Below are positions 25,148 through 33,464 of a stretch of DNA of 64,000 bases, in pieces. This stretch comes from Megalobrama amblycephala. Its lineage: Eukaryota > Chordata > Actinopteri > Cypriniformes > Xenocyprididae. Location of the stretch: NCBI RefSeq assembly GCF_018812025.1, contig NC_063053.1:11215623-11279622 (forward strand). Direction: 5' to 3'. Position numbers and translations under genes: made by a program. The notes under the pieces were generated by a model. That model worked only from the letters and a program-made list of their open reading frames with translations, was not told the origin of the DNA and did not search any database. Every line of letters begins with the position of its first letter. The first letter of the stretch is position 1.

Positions 25148-25601
25148 CCACTCATATCATGACACAGACACACACACATCAGATCATCTGAAGAGCAGGG
25201 TTCACCCAGTCAGTTTGGATGAGTGGCTCTCAAACCTGCTCATGAAACCTCTACTAATAGGCTGAGTAGTTGAATTAGGATTGTTATACAGGTAGTTGAA
25301 GAATAACATGTTGTGAGCTTCTTTTAACCAAAAATAGTTATTTTGTAAGAAAAAACAATGATAATATTAGGTCCTCCTGTACAAATTCAGGTTTGTTTTA
25401 AAATGCATTTAGCACACCACAGGATATGAAATACTTCCCAAAAAGTATGTCGTGTCGTGTGTGTCATCATCATCAGATCTCTCTCGAGCCATGTACTTAA
25501 ACACACTATTAATCCACACACAACTAATACTCACATCCAGTTTCTTTCTTGATTTCTTCAATGTCCTCTTCTCTGAGTAAAGATGAAGCTCTGGAGCCCA
25601 T
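4724..25601 (-). CDS. chp1: calcineurin B homologous protein 1, complete gene (7 coding exons)
   Basis: Seen: seven minus-strand exons (25601-25535, 21956-21884, 17582-17502, 16274-16147, 10210-10149, 5092-4970, 4777-4724), all with AG/GT borders, join in phase to 588 nt, 195 codons plus stop. This equals the length of human CHP1. The product begins MGSRAS (Gly2 is the N-myristoylation site of the family) and ends MSIRFLH. Two EF-hand loops look competent: residues 123-134 ([12 protein letters not shown]) and 164-175 ([12 protein letters not shown]). The N-terminal EF-hands are degenerate, as in the family. Known: CHP1 is the Ca2+-binding partner of plasma-membrane Na+/H+ exchangers such as NHE1, inhibits calcineurin and has other membrane partners. 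Odd: the fourth loop differs from the mammalian one (Asn166, Met169, Cys170), as does the linker at 101-105. Alternatives: CHP2 or calcineurin B fit worse at residues 24-47 and at the C terminus. The introns are swollen by transposons. Identification is very secure. Confidence 0.96.
4802..4926. mobile_element. short foldback element in chp1 intron 6
   Basis: The inverted ends AAAGGAATAGTTCACCC and GGGTGAAGTATCCCTTTAA bound about 125 bp of the 192-bp intron between exons 6 and 7. It resembles the ends of family A. Confidence 0.6.
4970..5092 (-). CDS. chp1: chp1 coding exon 6 (residues 138-178, EF-hand 4)
   Basis: 123 nt between the acceptor tgtttcag and donor gtaatt, 41 codons in phase 0. It encodes [20 protein letters not shown] and then the EF-hand 4 loop [12 protein letters not shown] (164-175). 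The 138-147 stretch corresponds to a nuclear export signal known in CHP1. Confidence 0.97.
5093..6425 (-). other. chp1: chp1 intron 5, proximal part
   Basis: No gene. It holds a poly(T) run at 5563-5583, a short CGCA repeat at 5981-5997 and AT-rich DNA. A moderately GC-rich patch at 5640-5870 was not recognised. Confidence 0.5.
6426..7226. mobile_element. TTAA-flanked MITE (family F) with nested repeat
   Basis: The left end TTAAAGGTGGTACAGAGGAT is inverted at the right as ATCCTCTTTACCACCTTTAA (one mismatch). TTAA at both borders fits a piggyBac or Kolobok-type target. Inside, 6838-7075 is a second small element with inverted ends (GTGTGCGCGGCTTAA), whose core recurs at 29170-29415. Confidence 0.75.
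7232..9866 (+). mobile_element. TTAA-ended element E, copy 1, split by a nested insertion
   Basis: It starts TTAAAGGTGCCCTAGATTC and runs parallel to the copies at 12098-13061 and 26599-27562. It is interrupted at 8090 by a 1712-bp element (8091-9802). The tail resumes at 9803 (CAGACACATTCAGGGGACAC) but lacks the terminal GGGCACCTTTAA. The open frames inside are shared by all copies and contain no recognisable transposase. Confidence 0.8.
8091..9802. mobile_element. 1.7-kb DNA transposon nested in element E
   Basis: The 28-bp terminal inverted repeats begin GGCCATCCTTAAAAATATT at 8091 and end AATATTTTTAAGGATGGCC at 9802 (26/28 match). The 3-bp sequence TCA lies on both sides (8088-8090, 9803-9805) and once in the uninterrupted copies. 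Subterminal GGTCGG repeats occur at both ends. No transposase is seen. A 3-bp target fits PIF/Harbinger or CACTA; the class is unproven. Confidence 0.8.
9867..10148 (-). other. chp1: chp1 intron 5 next to exon 5
   Basis: T-rich and then single-copy-looking DNA with nothing recognised. The donor of exon 5 borders it at 10148. Confidence 0.5.
10149..10210 (-). CDS. chp1: chp1 coding exon 5 (residues 117-137, EF-hand 3)
   Basis: 62 nt between the acceptor ttcttcacag and donor gtaaga. It encodes [20 protein letters not shown] and Q137. The loop Asp123, Asp125, Asp127, Lys129, Ser131, Glu134 is a standard Ca2+-binding EF-hand. The exon ends in phase 0. Confidence 0.96.
10211..11231 (-). other. 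chp1: chp1 intron 4, first part, with MITE C fragment
   Basis: About 10796-11040 is a fragment of the TCCAAAAGTTTGG family (CTCATCAAGACTGCATTTAT, AGCATCATTACTC, CACGTGATCCTTCAGAAATC). The rest is unassigned. Confidence 0.5.
11232..11628. mobile_element. foldback MITE, second copy of family L
   Basis: Homologous to 3115-3491, with CTGCATCC at the left, GGACACAGCAT at the right and shared internal blocks. It has a C-rich expansion near 11400. Confidence 0.65.
12098..13061 (+). mobile_element. TTAA-ended element E, copy 2
   Basis: 964 bp from (A)AGGTGCCCTCGAATG to GGCACCTTTAA at 13061. It is collinear with copy 3 (26599-27562). Short inverted ends and no transposase: a non-autonomous element in chp1 intron 4. 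Confidence 0.8.
13062..13538 (-). other. chp1: chp1 intron 4, middle, low-complexity tracts
   Basis: Repeated CACAATTGTG / AATTCTGACTT motifs at 13200-13300 form a degenerate tandem of about 20-30 bp. No gene is seen. Confidence 0.4.
13539..13591. repeat. (TA)n microsatellite
   Basis: About 26 TA units, directly adjoining a MITE C end (AGAGTGTCCAAAAGTTTGG). Confidence 0.95.
13593..13893. repeat. MITE C fragment abutting an AGAACCTTTT repeat element
   Basis: 13593-13740 is the 5' part of MITE C. 13745-13893 is a distinct element built of inverted and direct AGAACCTTTT / AAGGGTTCT motifs ending TAAGAGTGTA. Confidence 0.65.
14112..14643 (+). mobile_element. MITE C, near-complete copy
   Basis: It begins ACAGTCCAAAAGTTTGGAAC and ends CCAAACTTTTGAACAGTAGT. 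It contains the family blocks GCTCACCAAGGCTACA and CATGATCCTTCAGAAATCAT. It faces an inverted copy immediately to the right. Confidence 0.8.
14644..15018 (-). mobile_element. MITE C, inverted neighbour copy
   Basis: Reverse complement of most of 14112-14643, ending CCAAACTTTTGGACTGTACT. Together they form a large inverted repeat in chp1 intron 4. Confidence 0.8.
15019..16146 (-). other. chp1: chp1 intron 4, last part
   Basis: A short TA tract (15019-15043), then mostly unique sequence. AAGTACC/AAGTACTT motifs near 15650-15840 may be repeat-derived. No gene is recognised. Confidence 0.4.
16147..16274 (-). CDS. chp1: chp1 coding exon 4 (residues 74-117)
   Basis: 128 nt between the acceptor gtatctcag and donor gtaagt. 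It encodes [20 protein letters not shown] and then the variable linker and [11 protein letters not shown]. The linker at about residues 98-106 (NKDLTSGEP) is the least conserved part compared with mammals. It corresponds to the CHP-specific loop between the N and C lobes. Confidence 0.96.
16866..17396. mobile_element. family A foldback MITE, full palindromic copy
   Basis: The left arm (16866 TTAGTTCACCC; ACCCTCATGCCGTTCCACAC) is repeated inverted in the right arm, ending GGGTGAACTAACCCTTTAA at 17396. It lies in chp1 intron 3, close to exon 3. No coding capacity. Confidence 0.85.
17502..17582 (-). CDS. chp1: chp1 coding exon 3 (residues 47-74)
   Basis: 81 nt between the acceptor ccatcttag and donor gtgagg. 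It encodes [18 protein letters not shown] and then IINAFFPEG, a highly conserved CHP block. The last two bases (GG) are completed by T of exon 4 to give Gly74. Confidence 0.96.
17778..18361. mobile_element. palindromic foldback MITE (family B)
   Basis: The left arm AAAGGGTTAGTCCACTTT...CATGTCATCCAAGATGTTCA is inverted at the right (AACATCTTGGATGACATG...AAAGTGAACTAATCTTTT). It is a different family from A but has similar ends. It lies in chp1 intron 2. Confidence 0.85.
18750..19237 (+). mobile_element. family A MITE with inner palindrome
   Basis: 18753-18940 is an inverted repeat around AGTCACGTGAAC...AATCACGTGACTT. It is followed by the standard right half ending GAACTAACCCTTTAA at 19237. 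Confidence 0.75.
19238..20269 (-). other. chp1: chp1 intron 2, unassigned part
   Basis: An open frame of 120 codons at 19976-20338 on the plus strand runs into a MITE and has no recognisable domain. No gene is called. Confidence 0.4.
20270..20776 (+). mobile_element. MITE C copy with poly(A) run
   Basis: It starts ACCGTTCAAAAGATTGGGAC and ends GCGTTTGAACCGTAGTGTAC. It shares internal blocks with 14112-14643. A 25-bp A run lies at 20716-20740. Confidence 0.75.
20777..21883 (-). other. chp1: chp1 intron 2 next to exon 2
   Basis: AT-rich DNA with no repeat family or gene recognised. Confidence 0.4.
21884..21956 (-). CDS. chp1: chp1 coding exon 2 (residues 23-47)
   Basis: The acceptor ...tgttacag and donor gtatgag bound 73 nt that encode [16 protein letters not shown] and then DKGENGAL, the degenerate first EF-hand. 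The first two bases complete Phe23 and the last two begin Ser47. Confidence 0.96.
22647..22881. repeat. 50-bp perfect inverted repeat (hairpin)
   Basis: Arm 22647-22696 (ATTTCTTCTCTTCCCTG...) is the exact reverse complement of 22832-22881. The spacer is 135 bp and GC-rich, with its own shorter inverted motifs (CCGGC, TTGGCCA). It leads directly into a family A right half. Confidence 0.9.
22882..23201 (+). mobile_element. family A MITE, right half
   Basis: It contains ACCACTGTGGTCACATG, ATATCTTAATTTGTGTTC and ACATGAGGGTGAGTAATTAA, and ends GAACTAACCCTTTAA. The adjoining hairpin may be its centre. Confidence 0.75.
23202..24459 (-). other. chp1: chp1 intron 1, unassigned part
   Basis: Ordinary AT-rich DNA with no gene or repeat family recognised. 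Confidence 0.4.
24460..24978. repeat. long (TA)n microsatellite with tandemly duplicated unit
   Basis: Several TA blocks alternate with a unit containing CACATACATACACATATATT and GTTGTATGCATGCATGTATA. The unit is present at about 24682-24768 and 24814-24905, with a third diverged trace at 24978-25005. Translated frames across it are only IYIYIY. Confidence 0.95.
25074..25145. repeat. (CA)n microsatellite
   Basis: About 35 CA units in chp1 intron 1. Confidence 0.97.
25535..25601 (-). CDS. chp1: chp1 coding exon 1 (residues 1-22)
   Basis: The ATG at 25601-25599 opens [22 protein letters not shown]. The exon ends one base into codon 23 before the donor gtgagt. The Gly2 context fits N-myristoylation. 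No upstream in-frame alternative is needed because the start matches the family start. Confidence 0.96.
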
Positions 25602-25960
25602 GACTGCTGTTTCTAACTGAAGATCAGCTCGAGCTAACACGTGAAATTCACTCCTTATCACTAAACACAGAGCTTTATAAGGCTGTCGGATAAACAGTCA
25701 GCCTTCGCAACTGTCTATCCGGAGTAACACTCGCTAACTTCCTAATTACAACGGGATCTGACGCGATCCAAATCAAATCTAGTTGAATAAAGGAAGAGTT
25801 TGAGAGGCTAAGCTAAAGGCAGGTCGGAGTGGATCTCCGTGACGTCCGCAAATGCCGATTCGGTGTTTGTGTTGGTTTTGGCCACGCCTGTAGAATAACG
25901 CGTTATGATTGGTCTGTGCGGTTGTCTGTCAAGTGGGCGGGATTTAAAGGGCCAGGCGTG
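25602..25960 (-). promoter_or_regulatory. chp1: chp1 5' UTR and promoter-side region
   Basis: The sequence just upstream of the ATG has more CpG than its surroundings (25690-25930). It carries a CCAAT box in chp1 orientation (ATTGG at 25908-25912) and a GC box (GGGCGGG at 25935-25941). There is no clear TATA box at a fixed distance. This looks like a CpG-type housekeeping promoter, but the transcription start cannot be placed. Confidence 0.45.
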
Positions 25961-26598
25961 TGCAAAATAGTTCCTAGAAATAGAATAAAGCGGGTAGAGT
26001 GACAATTAAATGGGGATGCCATATCAGAATATACAACATGAGAACAGCACAAAAGAACTGTAGAGTTATAAAGAAACCCATTCAAAAGCAAAACCATATA
26101 ATTATAAAGACTAAAACATTCTAAACCGATTGTTTGTTGCTTTATAGTTGATATCAGATGAAAACATTTTGTTGTATTAACCAGAAATAGGCTACTAAGA
26201 TGGAAAAAAAATAGATATAAATCAGAAGGAACTTTTTTAAATTGTTGCTGTTATTATTATTATTCGTTTACATGTTTTCATTCATTCAGCACTTTCCAAC
26301 TATGCATGTAGAACGTTTCTGAACAATGAGCTTTAAGATAAAAAAAGCTTTAAATAACTTTAATAAGAAATGCCAAATTTTCTTGTAATCCTTGTCTAGT
26401 GATATAAAAAAATCAATCTTTAAAAAAATGTTTAAACAGCTAGGGTACATAAATATTTGAAGGATATTTATTTCCCCTTCACCTGTACTTTACCATGCAT
26501 AATTCCCAGTCAGTGTGTTCTACCAGCACTATAGTTTTGTTTTCCCAACAAAAAAAAATCATGCCACTTCCTCAAGGATGATGTCAGTATAGCTGCCC
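25961..26598. other. intergenic, upstream of chp1
   Basis: AT-rich DNA without recognisable genes. It separates the chp1 promoter from element E copy 3. Confidence 0.4.
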
Positions 26599-27562
26599 TT
26601 AAAGGTGATATCGAATGTAAAATTGAATTTACCTTGGCATAGTTGAATAACAAGAGTTCAGTACATGGAAATGACATACAGTGAGTCTCAAACACCGATG
26701 TTTCCTTCTTCTTATGTAAATCTCATTTGTTTAAAAGACCTCCGAAGAACAGGCGAATCTCAACATAACACCGACTGTTACGTAACAGTCGGGATCATTA
26801 ATATGTATGCCCCCAATATTTGCATATGCCAGCCCATGTTAAAGGCATTAGACAAGGGCAGGACGTCTGGATGTGCACAGCTGAATCATCAGACTAGGTA
26901 AGCAAGCAAGAACAATAGCGAAAAATGGCAGATGGAGCAATAATAACTGACATGATCCATGATATCATGATATTTTTAGTGATATTTGTAAATTGTCTTT
27001 CTAAATGTTTTGTTAGCATTTTGCTAATGTACTGTTAAATGTGGTTAAAGTTACCATCGTTTGTATTCACAGAGACAAGAGTCATCGCTATTTTCATTTT
27101 TAAACACTTGCAGTCTGTATAATTCATAAACACAACTTCATTCTTTATAAATCTCTCCAACAGTGTGTAATGTTAGCTTTAGCCATGGAGCATACTATCA
27201 AACTCATTCAGAATCAAATGTAAACATCCAAATAAATACTATACTCACATGATCCAATGCATGCATGCAGTATGCATGACGAACATTTGGTAAAGATACA
27301 TTTGAGGGTTATATTAGCTGTGTGAACTTTGTAAATGCTCTGTATAATAGTCGAGAGCTCGAGGGGCAGGGAGCGAGAGGATTTAAAGGGGCCGCACACG
27401 CTTAATCGGTGCATAGTTAATGATGCTTCAAAATAGGCAGTTACCAAAATTAATTAAAAAAAAATCCATGGGGTATTTTGAGCTGAAACTTCACAGACAC
27501 ATTCAGGGGACACCTTAGACTTATATTACATCTTGTAAAAACTGGTTTTAGGGCACCTTTAA
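26599..27562 (+). mobile_element. TTAA-ended element E, copy 3 (intact ends)
   Basis: 964 bp with TTAA at 26599-26602 and 27559-27562. It starts TTAAAGGTG and ends GGGCACCTTTAA. This uninterrupted copy shows the empty site for the insertion in copy 1 (GAAACTTCACAGACAC). Confidence 0.85.
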
Positions 27563-27939
27563 TGTAAGAGAGAAACAGGATTGAAAGTGTCAGTCAAGAG
27601 CACTGGAACAAACAGACCACAGGAATGACCAATAGACTGAACACCAACAGATGTTTTGTGAGAAACATTTCAAAAGGAAAAACAAAGAAACACCTGGACT
27701 ATTTCATGTCAGACGTTAGTGCAGCACCCAACATCCACTCAAGCCAAAGTAGTAAAATTATTCACCCTCACAACTGCTTCATTGTGACACTGAAATAATT
27801 TTTTGGAACGCGTGCAAATAAATTTGGCTTAGAAAAATGAAATGAATTGCAATGCTTTGTTTGTTTGTTTACTTATGTAGATAAATATTGCCTCTTATTT
27901 GGAATTTAGATCATTTTCAGTGAAGATTGGTAACTATTT

Positions 27940-28740
27940 CTCTGCATCAGCACCTTTTACCTGTGAGGTCCCACAAGGGTCCATTCTGGGTCCAGTCCTG
28001 TTTTCATTATAAATGCTCCCTTTGGGAATTATTTTTAAGAAGTATGGTATTTCTACCCAGACATGTGGCCCAGATCCGGCCCACATCTGATACATGTGGA
28101 TTACACACGGACCAGATGTGGGCCGAAACATTATGTTGCTGTCAGGGTTACCATCTGTATGCTGATGACACTCAAGTCTAATTGCCATTGAGACCTATAA
28201 GGATTCCAATGCCATACTCCGTGTCTGGAGGAAGTAAAGCTGTGGATGGCTGAAAACCTTGTTCAACTGAATGAAAACAAAACAGAAATTATTACCTTTG
28301 GTCGTGCAGCTTGTAGCCAGATGGTAAAAGATAACTTAGGCCCATGGAAAGGGGTAACTGCAGCATCAAGTAAAGAATCATTTTTGACTCATCTAGACAT
28401 AAAGACAGTGGTTTGTTCATAATGGTTTCTTTTATTTAAGGGCAATAGGCATACTGAAACCAATTCTGTCAGCTATAGCTACCTGGAAAAAGTTATCCAT
28501 GCCTATATTTTTCCCCGTCTAGATTATTGTAGTGCTCTTTATGTTGGGACCTGCCAAACATATGTTGCTCGCTTGCAACTAGTACAAAATGCTGCAAGGT
28601 TAATGAATGCTGGGAAAACAGATCATGTTACTCTATTGTTATCTTTTTAGGATGGCAGTACAATTTAGGATACAGTTTAAAATTTTGCTTCTTGAGGAGT
28701 CAATAGTTTATCATTATGAACTGAAGCATCTTGTTTTTCC
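27940..28740 (+). pseudogene. LINE reverse transcriptase remnant (L2/CR1-like)
   Basis: Translated pieces in shifting frames include VPQGSILGPVLFSL (RT motif), a stop, MLPLGIIFKKYGIS, then the catalytic HLYADDTQV with Tyr-Ala-Asp-Asp at 28158-28169. Next come LWMAENLVQLNENKTEII, FPRLDYCSALYVG, LQLVQNAARL and FRIQFKILLL. It is broken by stops and by a short insertion at 28051-28137 carrying CCAGATGTGGGCC-type inverted motifs. It is a dead non-LTR retrotransposon fragment. The closest clade is judged from motif style only. Confidence 0.75.
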
Positions 28741-28854
28741 AGGGGTTCCACTGAGGCAGTGTAAATCTCGGTTTGGTCCTCTCATGACCTCTCTATATGG
28801 AGGGAAGTCAAAAAGCAAACACAACAAGTTACAATCTGGCATAGGTATTCGCCT

Positions 28855-29160
28855 ATTTTCCATAATAATAATCTTTTGTCAGGCAATGCCCCATTTCACT
28901 TTCCACAATGGACTCACAGCAGACTAAACACTTTGGGAGATTTCTATGATGATATGGGTCTAAAACCATTTCAGAACATTAAAGCCAAATATAATTTATA
29001 ATTTTAAAGGAACTTTTAAAAAAAAATATTTACGTATTAGATCAGCCCTTCTGGCATATGGGGTGCCTTGGGACTCCTATTGACCTTTTCACTCGTTGCG
29101 CAAACTAATCCTTCCTTCTAAGAAATCTCCCTCTTCTGTTTCAGTTATTCTCTTTTAGAG
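28855..29160 (+). pseudogene. L1-like ORF2 C-terminal fragment
   Basis: It reads NNNLLSGNAPFHFPQW, DFYDDMGLKPFQNIKAKYNL, then after a frame change YLRIRSALLAYGVPWDS. This pattern (NPLL...GL..F..L...Y.L...Y..LR) is typical of the L1 ORF2 tail. It is inserted between the two parts of the L2-like remnant and has stops. Confidence 0.5.
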
Positions 29161-29164
29161 CATT

Positions 29165-29420
29165 CATACAAACCCTTAAGCCGGGGACACACCTAACGAT
29201 TAGCTGAAACATTCCAAGACTGAACTGAACACACATACCGATTGTTTCCTTCGACTGGAGCCGATTTATATACTTACACATGGAATTTGAACACCGACTG
29301 TAATCGCAGACTGAACGCAAATTGCTCTGACTGGACGCGTTTGAGCGCGATCAGTCATAAGTATCAATTTACATTCATAATCGGCCTTACAATCGTTAAG
29401 TGTGTACGCGGCTTTACATG
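29165..29420. repeat. repeat related to the core of element F
   Basis: Reverse-complement match to 6840-7020 (ATCGGCCTTACAATCGTTAA, GACTGGACGCGTTTGAGCGC). It starts AGCCGGGGACACACCTAACG and ends near GTGTGTACGCGGCTTTACA, which gives short inverted ends. Confidence 0.65.
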
Positions 29421-29484
29421 CATGTTTATTGGATAAAGTATGGGGCATGTTTAAGCTGTCTACAAAGAACCCCAATCATAAAAT

Positions 29485-29904
29485 GATACACTGCCTCATT
29501 TACTGAAATCACGTGACGTTGGCAGTTTGGTACACGCTCCGAACCACTGATTCGAAACAAAAGATTTGTAAAGCTTCGAAGCTTCATGAAGCAGAGTTTA
29601 GAAATCGCCCATCACTAGATATTGTTGAATAAAGTCGTTTTGTTTTTTTGGCACACAAAACGTATTCTCGTCGCTTCATAACATTAAAGTTGAACCACTG
29701 TAGTCACATGAACTGTTTTAAATTCTGGGCATCTGAAAGTGTTAATTATTTTGCTGTCAATGGAGGCCTCACTGAGCCATCGGATTTCATCAAAAATATC
29801 TTAATTTGTGTTCTGAAGATGAACGAAGGTCTTACGGGTGTGGAACAACATGAGGGTGAGTATTTAATGACAAATTTTCATTTTTGGGTGAACTAACCCT
29901 TTAA
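29485..29904 (+). mobile_element. family A MITE inserted in a LINE remnant
   Basis: The right half ends GGGTGAACTAACCCTTTAA at 29904. It contains AATCACGTGACGTTGGC and ATGAACGAAGGTCTTACGGG. LINE coding sequence resumes immediately afterwards. Confidence 0.75.
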
Positions 29905-30050
29905 ATTGAAGGGTGATCATGCTTTCTCTGTCGCTGGTCCAAGACTGTGGAATAATCTGCCATTGGATGTTAGATCTTCCTCAACTCTTAATGTTTTTAA
30001 GGAACATATAAAAGTTTATTTGTACTCTCTGGCATTTTACCTTATGAATG
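29905..30050 (+). pseudogene. LINE ORF2 C-terminal fragment
   Basis: It reads GDHAFSVAGPRLWNNLPLDV and RSSSTLNVFKEHIKVYLYSL. The pattern DxAFSVAGPRLWNxLPxxxR...FKxxLKxxLF is the C terminus of L2-type LINE proteins. It is probably the tail of the remnant at 27940-28740, separated by later insertions. Confidence 0.7.
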
Positions 30051-30123
30051 TTTTCATGTATTGTATTGTTGTTCTATTGCTTTCTATTGTAATGTACAGC
30101 ACTTGGGAACTACTGTATAAATA

Positions 30124-30381
30124 ATATCTCAAAGATATAACTGTCTATATAGCTGGAATAAATTAGATATAAATCAGAAACCACTTTTATTATTATTATA
30201 CATTTATTTATTTAATCATTCAGCACTTCCCAACTACACATGTTGTCCATAGCCCTGATCAATCAGCTTTAAGATAACAGGCTACTGCAGCAACATCAAA
30301 CATTAGACAAACTGCATTAAAACATAGTGGTAATCCATTAAAACACAACATACCAAATATCATACCAGCCACATCATTCTC

Positions 30382-30417
<36 letters not shown>

Positions 30418-32591
30418 ATTCGAGGACACACGTGAAATAACCGAGCGTTTAGCACGCGAGAGTTATTATCATTACTCAATATTTGAGAATAAATGGGTTT
30501 AGAATAATAAATGCTTTCATACAGCTGAGTAAATGGTAAATACTGATGCTGGTTACTTTGTGGTCGGGGGGAATTCTCCTAAAGTCGTTGTCAGGTGTAA
30601 ATGAATCGTCATAGAGGTCACGTGCTACTTACCTTACACAGCACTGGTCAGGATGGACCAATGACAGCCATGTGCGATTACTGAAATATTATTGGATAAT
30701 AAAGTCATGTATAGAGATTTCTGTGGCGGATTTCAATTTGTATGTAAACAACAATAACATATTTAAACGCTTATACATTTTTAGAATGCAAATCTCCTAG
30801 CAAAAAGCGCCCAATGGAGGAATAATAGCGTTGTGAGTTTGCGTGACAATGCTGCCATCTACTGCATGAAGAGAGAGAGGTGTTATAACATTCATTACTG
30901 CGTCCAGCAATAAATAATGGCAAAAATGCGTTCGCAAAAGCCAAATCTATTCTAACCTATTCCTTTAGATATCAGTGTAATAAATATTAAACAATATCAA
31001 CGACTTCTAAACTAATAAAAATAATACATGTAATAATATTTATTGTCATCTATTTAATAATACATAAATATCAATTTAGGTAAATACATATAAAAGTCTT
31101 AATATGACAAATGCTGAAACTCTGGACTCTTAAATGAATCTTTGTGTAGATTTTTTTGTTTTTTTGTTTTTTTTAAAAAGATTCTTTTAGCCTGACATTT
31201 AAGTATATGAGAAACACTTCTATAACTCCCCTATATAAACCAGAAATACTAAGCTGGAATAATTTAGATATAAACCAGAAATCAGCTTTAAGATAACATA
31301 TTGTCTGCAACAACATAAAATATTAGGCAAACTACATTAAATCACATCACAGACAGACCGTTCTTTATATCACAGTCCTAATATGTAACAGCTTTGAGCA
31401 CCAATGTTTTGTTCTTGGACTGGTGGTGTCATGTAACACATATGCTTCATGTCTCAGTTGTTTATTTTATTTAAATGTATTTAACAAAAAAATTTTTTTT
31501 TTTTTTTAAAAATCCTGTATGTGCACAGACAACTGAGCTGGAGTTCAAAAAAGTTATTAAATGGTGGTTTCATCTATATGGTGACTGTGCAATGTGATCT
31601 CATTAGAATACGTATGTATTTTTATGGAAAGCGTGGTTCTACCATGTACATATACTTATGTTTTCATACATAATAATACACAGAATTAAATAACTAACAT
31701 TTTAAAACACAAAAAACACTAAAACGTTAATTATTGACATGCTGACAGCACTAAAACACAAATTATATATGTATGAACAACTTTACAGACCTACAAATGT
31801 GTACAAATTCCTACTTATGAATATCAAAATCATGGCAATAATGTTTTCTATTGTGTTTAATGGTAAATTAAATGTTTTAAGTCATGTTCATTAAATGCTG
31901 ATTCATATGAAATGATAATGTTTCTGTTTGTGACTTCTGCTGTGAACTTGTTTCAGGGCATTACATAAACAAGACTACACTTGAAAACCTTAACATTGAT
32001 ATTTCTGTAATCGTTTAACCATTATTTATCATTTAACATTTATTTTGTTTGCCATGGGAGACAAAATGCTTTTTCTCAGTATAGAGAAAATGCTATGACT
32101 GACAATAGCACCATAAAATACACCAAAACGCTGGACCATGAGGGTGGCGGAAAAAGAACACCGTTGATTAAAATGTTAATGTAAAGCACACATATTAAGT
32201 ATTGTAAAGAGAGGGAATCTGTTTTACATTGTTTGTTGCAACTCATACCTTTTTTTTTTTTTTTTTGCACATCTATAAATATAAATTGCTTCATTTGACT
32301 TTTATAACCAGCTGTTGTTTATTTTTGTATTTCATTATTTATGCACAACATATTTACACTTTTCTTATTTTATTGCTCTGTTATCTTTTTTGTTATTCTT
32401 GTATTGTGACTATTTGTGAAGTTGTGGGTGAGTTTTGGTCTTCTTCCAGCATTGATCTGGTTGACTTTCGGCAAACAGCACATGGGCCAACCTTGGGCCA
32501 CAATTCCATGTGGGTCAAAATCTCTGGCAAAGCTGACCCAAATTTGCAATCTGGGTAACCACTTACATGACTGCACAATGTATCTTACAAC
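30124..32591. other. intergenic AT-rich DNA with small repeats
   Basis: An (ATT)n tract lies at 30382-30413 and T/A runs at 31493-31507 and 32250-32266. 32405-32570 is a short dispersed repeat with TGGGCCAACCTTGGGCCACA-like motifs. No gene is seen. Confidence 0.45.
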
Positions 32592-33464
32592 ACTCTGAAA
32601 TGAAAATTCTGTCAACATTTACACACCCTCAAGTTATTGTAAATGATAGCAGAATTTTCATTTTTGTATGAACTATACCTAACAAAGGTTAATAAATAAT
32701 ATAAATGTAGGCTGTTGCTCATAGTTATACCCTTATGCCGTTCCACACCCGTAAGTCCTTTGTTCATCCTGGGAACACAAATTAAGATATTTTAGTTGAA
32801 ATCCGATGACTCAGTGAGGCCTTCATAGGGAGCAATGACACTTCCTCTCTCAAGGTCCATAAAGGTACTAAACACATATTTAAATCAGTTCATGTGAATA
32901 CAGTGGTTCAATATTATTATAAAGCGACGAGAATATTTTTGGTGCGCCAAAAATACAAAACAAAATAACGACTTATTTAGTGATGGCCGATTTCAAAACA
33001 CTGTTTCAGATTCAGAGCATAATGAATCAGTGTGTCGAATCATGATTCAGATCGCGTCAAACTGCCAAACGGCTGAAATCACGTGACTTTGGCGCTCCGA
33101 ACAGCTGATTCGACACACTGATTCATTGTGCTCCGATGCTTCCTGAAGCAATTGTTTTGAAATCGGCCATAAGTCGGTTTTTTTTTTTTTTTTTTTGGCG
33201 CACCAAAATATTCTCGTCGCTTTATATTAATATTGAACCACTGTACTCACATGAACTGATTTAAATATGTTTTTAGTACCTTTATGGATCTTGAGAGAGG
33301 AAATGTCATTGCTCCCTTATGCAGGCCTCACAGAGCCATCGGATTTCAACTAAAATATCTTAATTTCTGTTCCGAAGATTAACGAAGGTTTTACGGGTGT
33401 GGAACGGCATGAGGGTAAGTAATAAATGACAGAATTTTCATTTTTGGGTGAACTAACCCTTTAA
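32592..33464. mobile_element. family A foldback MITE, long palindromic copy plus fragment
   Basis: 32592-32690 is an end fragment. 32720-33464 is a palindromic copy (left CCGTTCCACACCCGTAAG; right end GGGTGAACTAACCCTTTAA) with an inner hairpin around ATCACGTGACTTTGGC at 33000-33130. Confidence 0.8.

Noticed and set aside
24385..25265. Several 90-147-codon ORFs of [12 protein letters not shown] or HTHTHT
   Set aside because: Translations of TA and CA microsatellites.
4724..25601. Calcineurin B (ppp3r1) or chp2
   Set aside because: MGSRAS start, [24 protein letters not shown] and the MSIRFLH end match CHP1. CHP2 and CnB differ at these positions.
28051..28137. Possible independent gene fragment inside the LINE
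   Set aside because: CCAGATGTGGGCC-type inverted motifs show a short dispersed repeat insertion between the two RT motifs.
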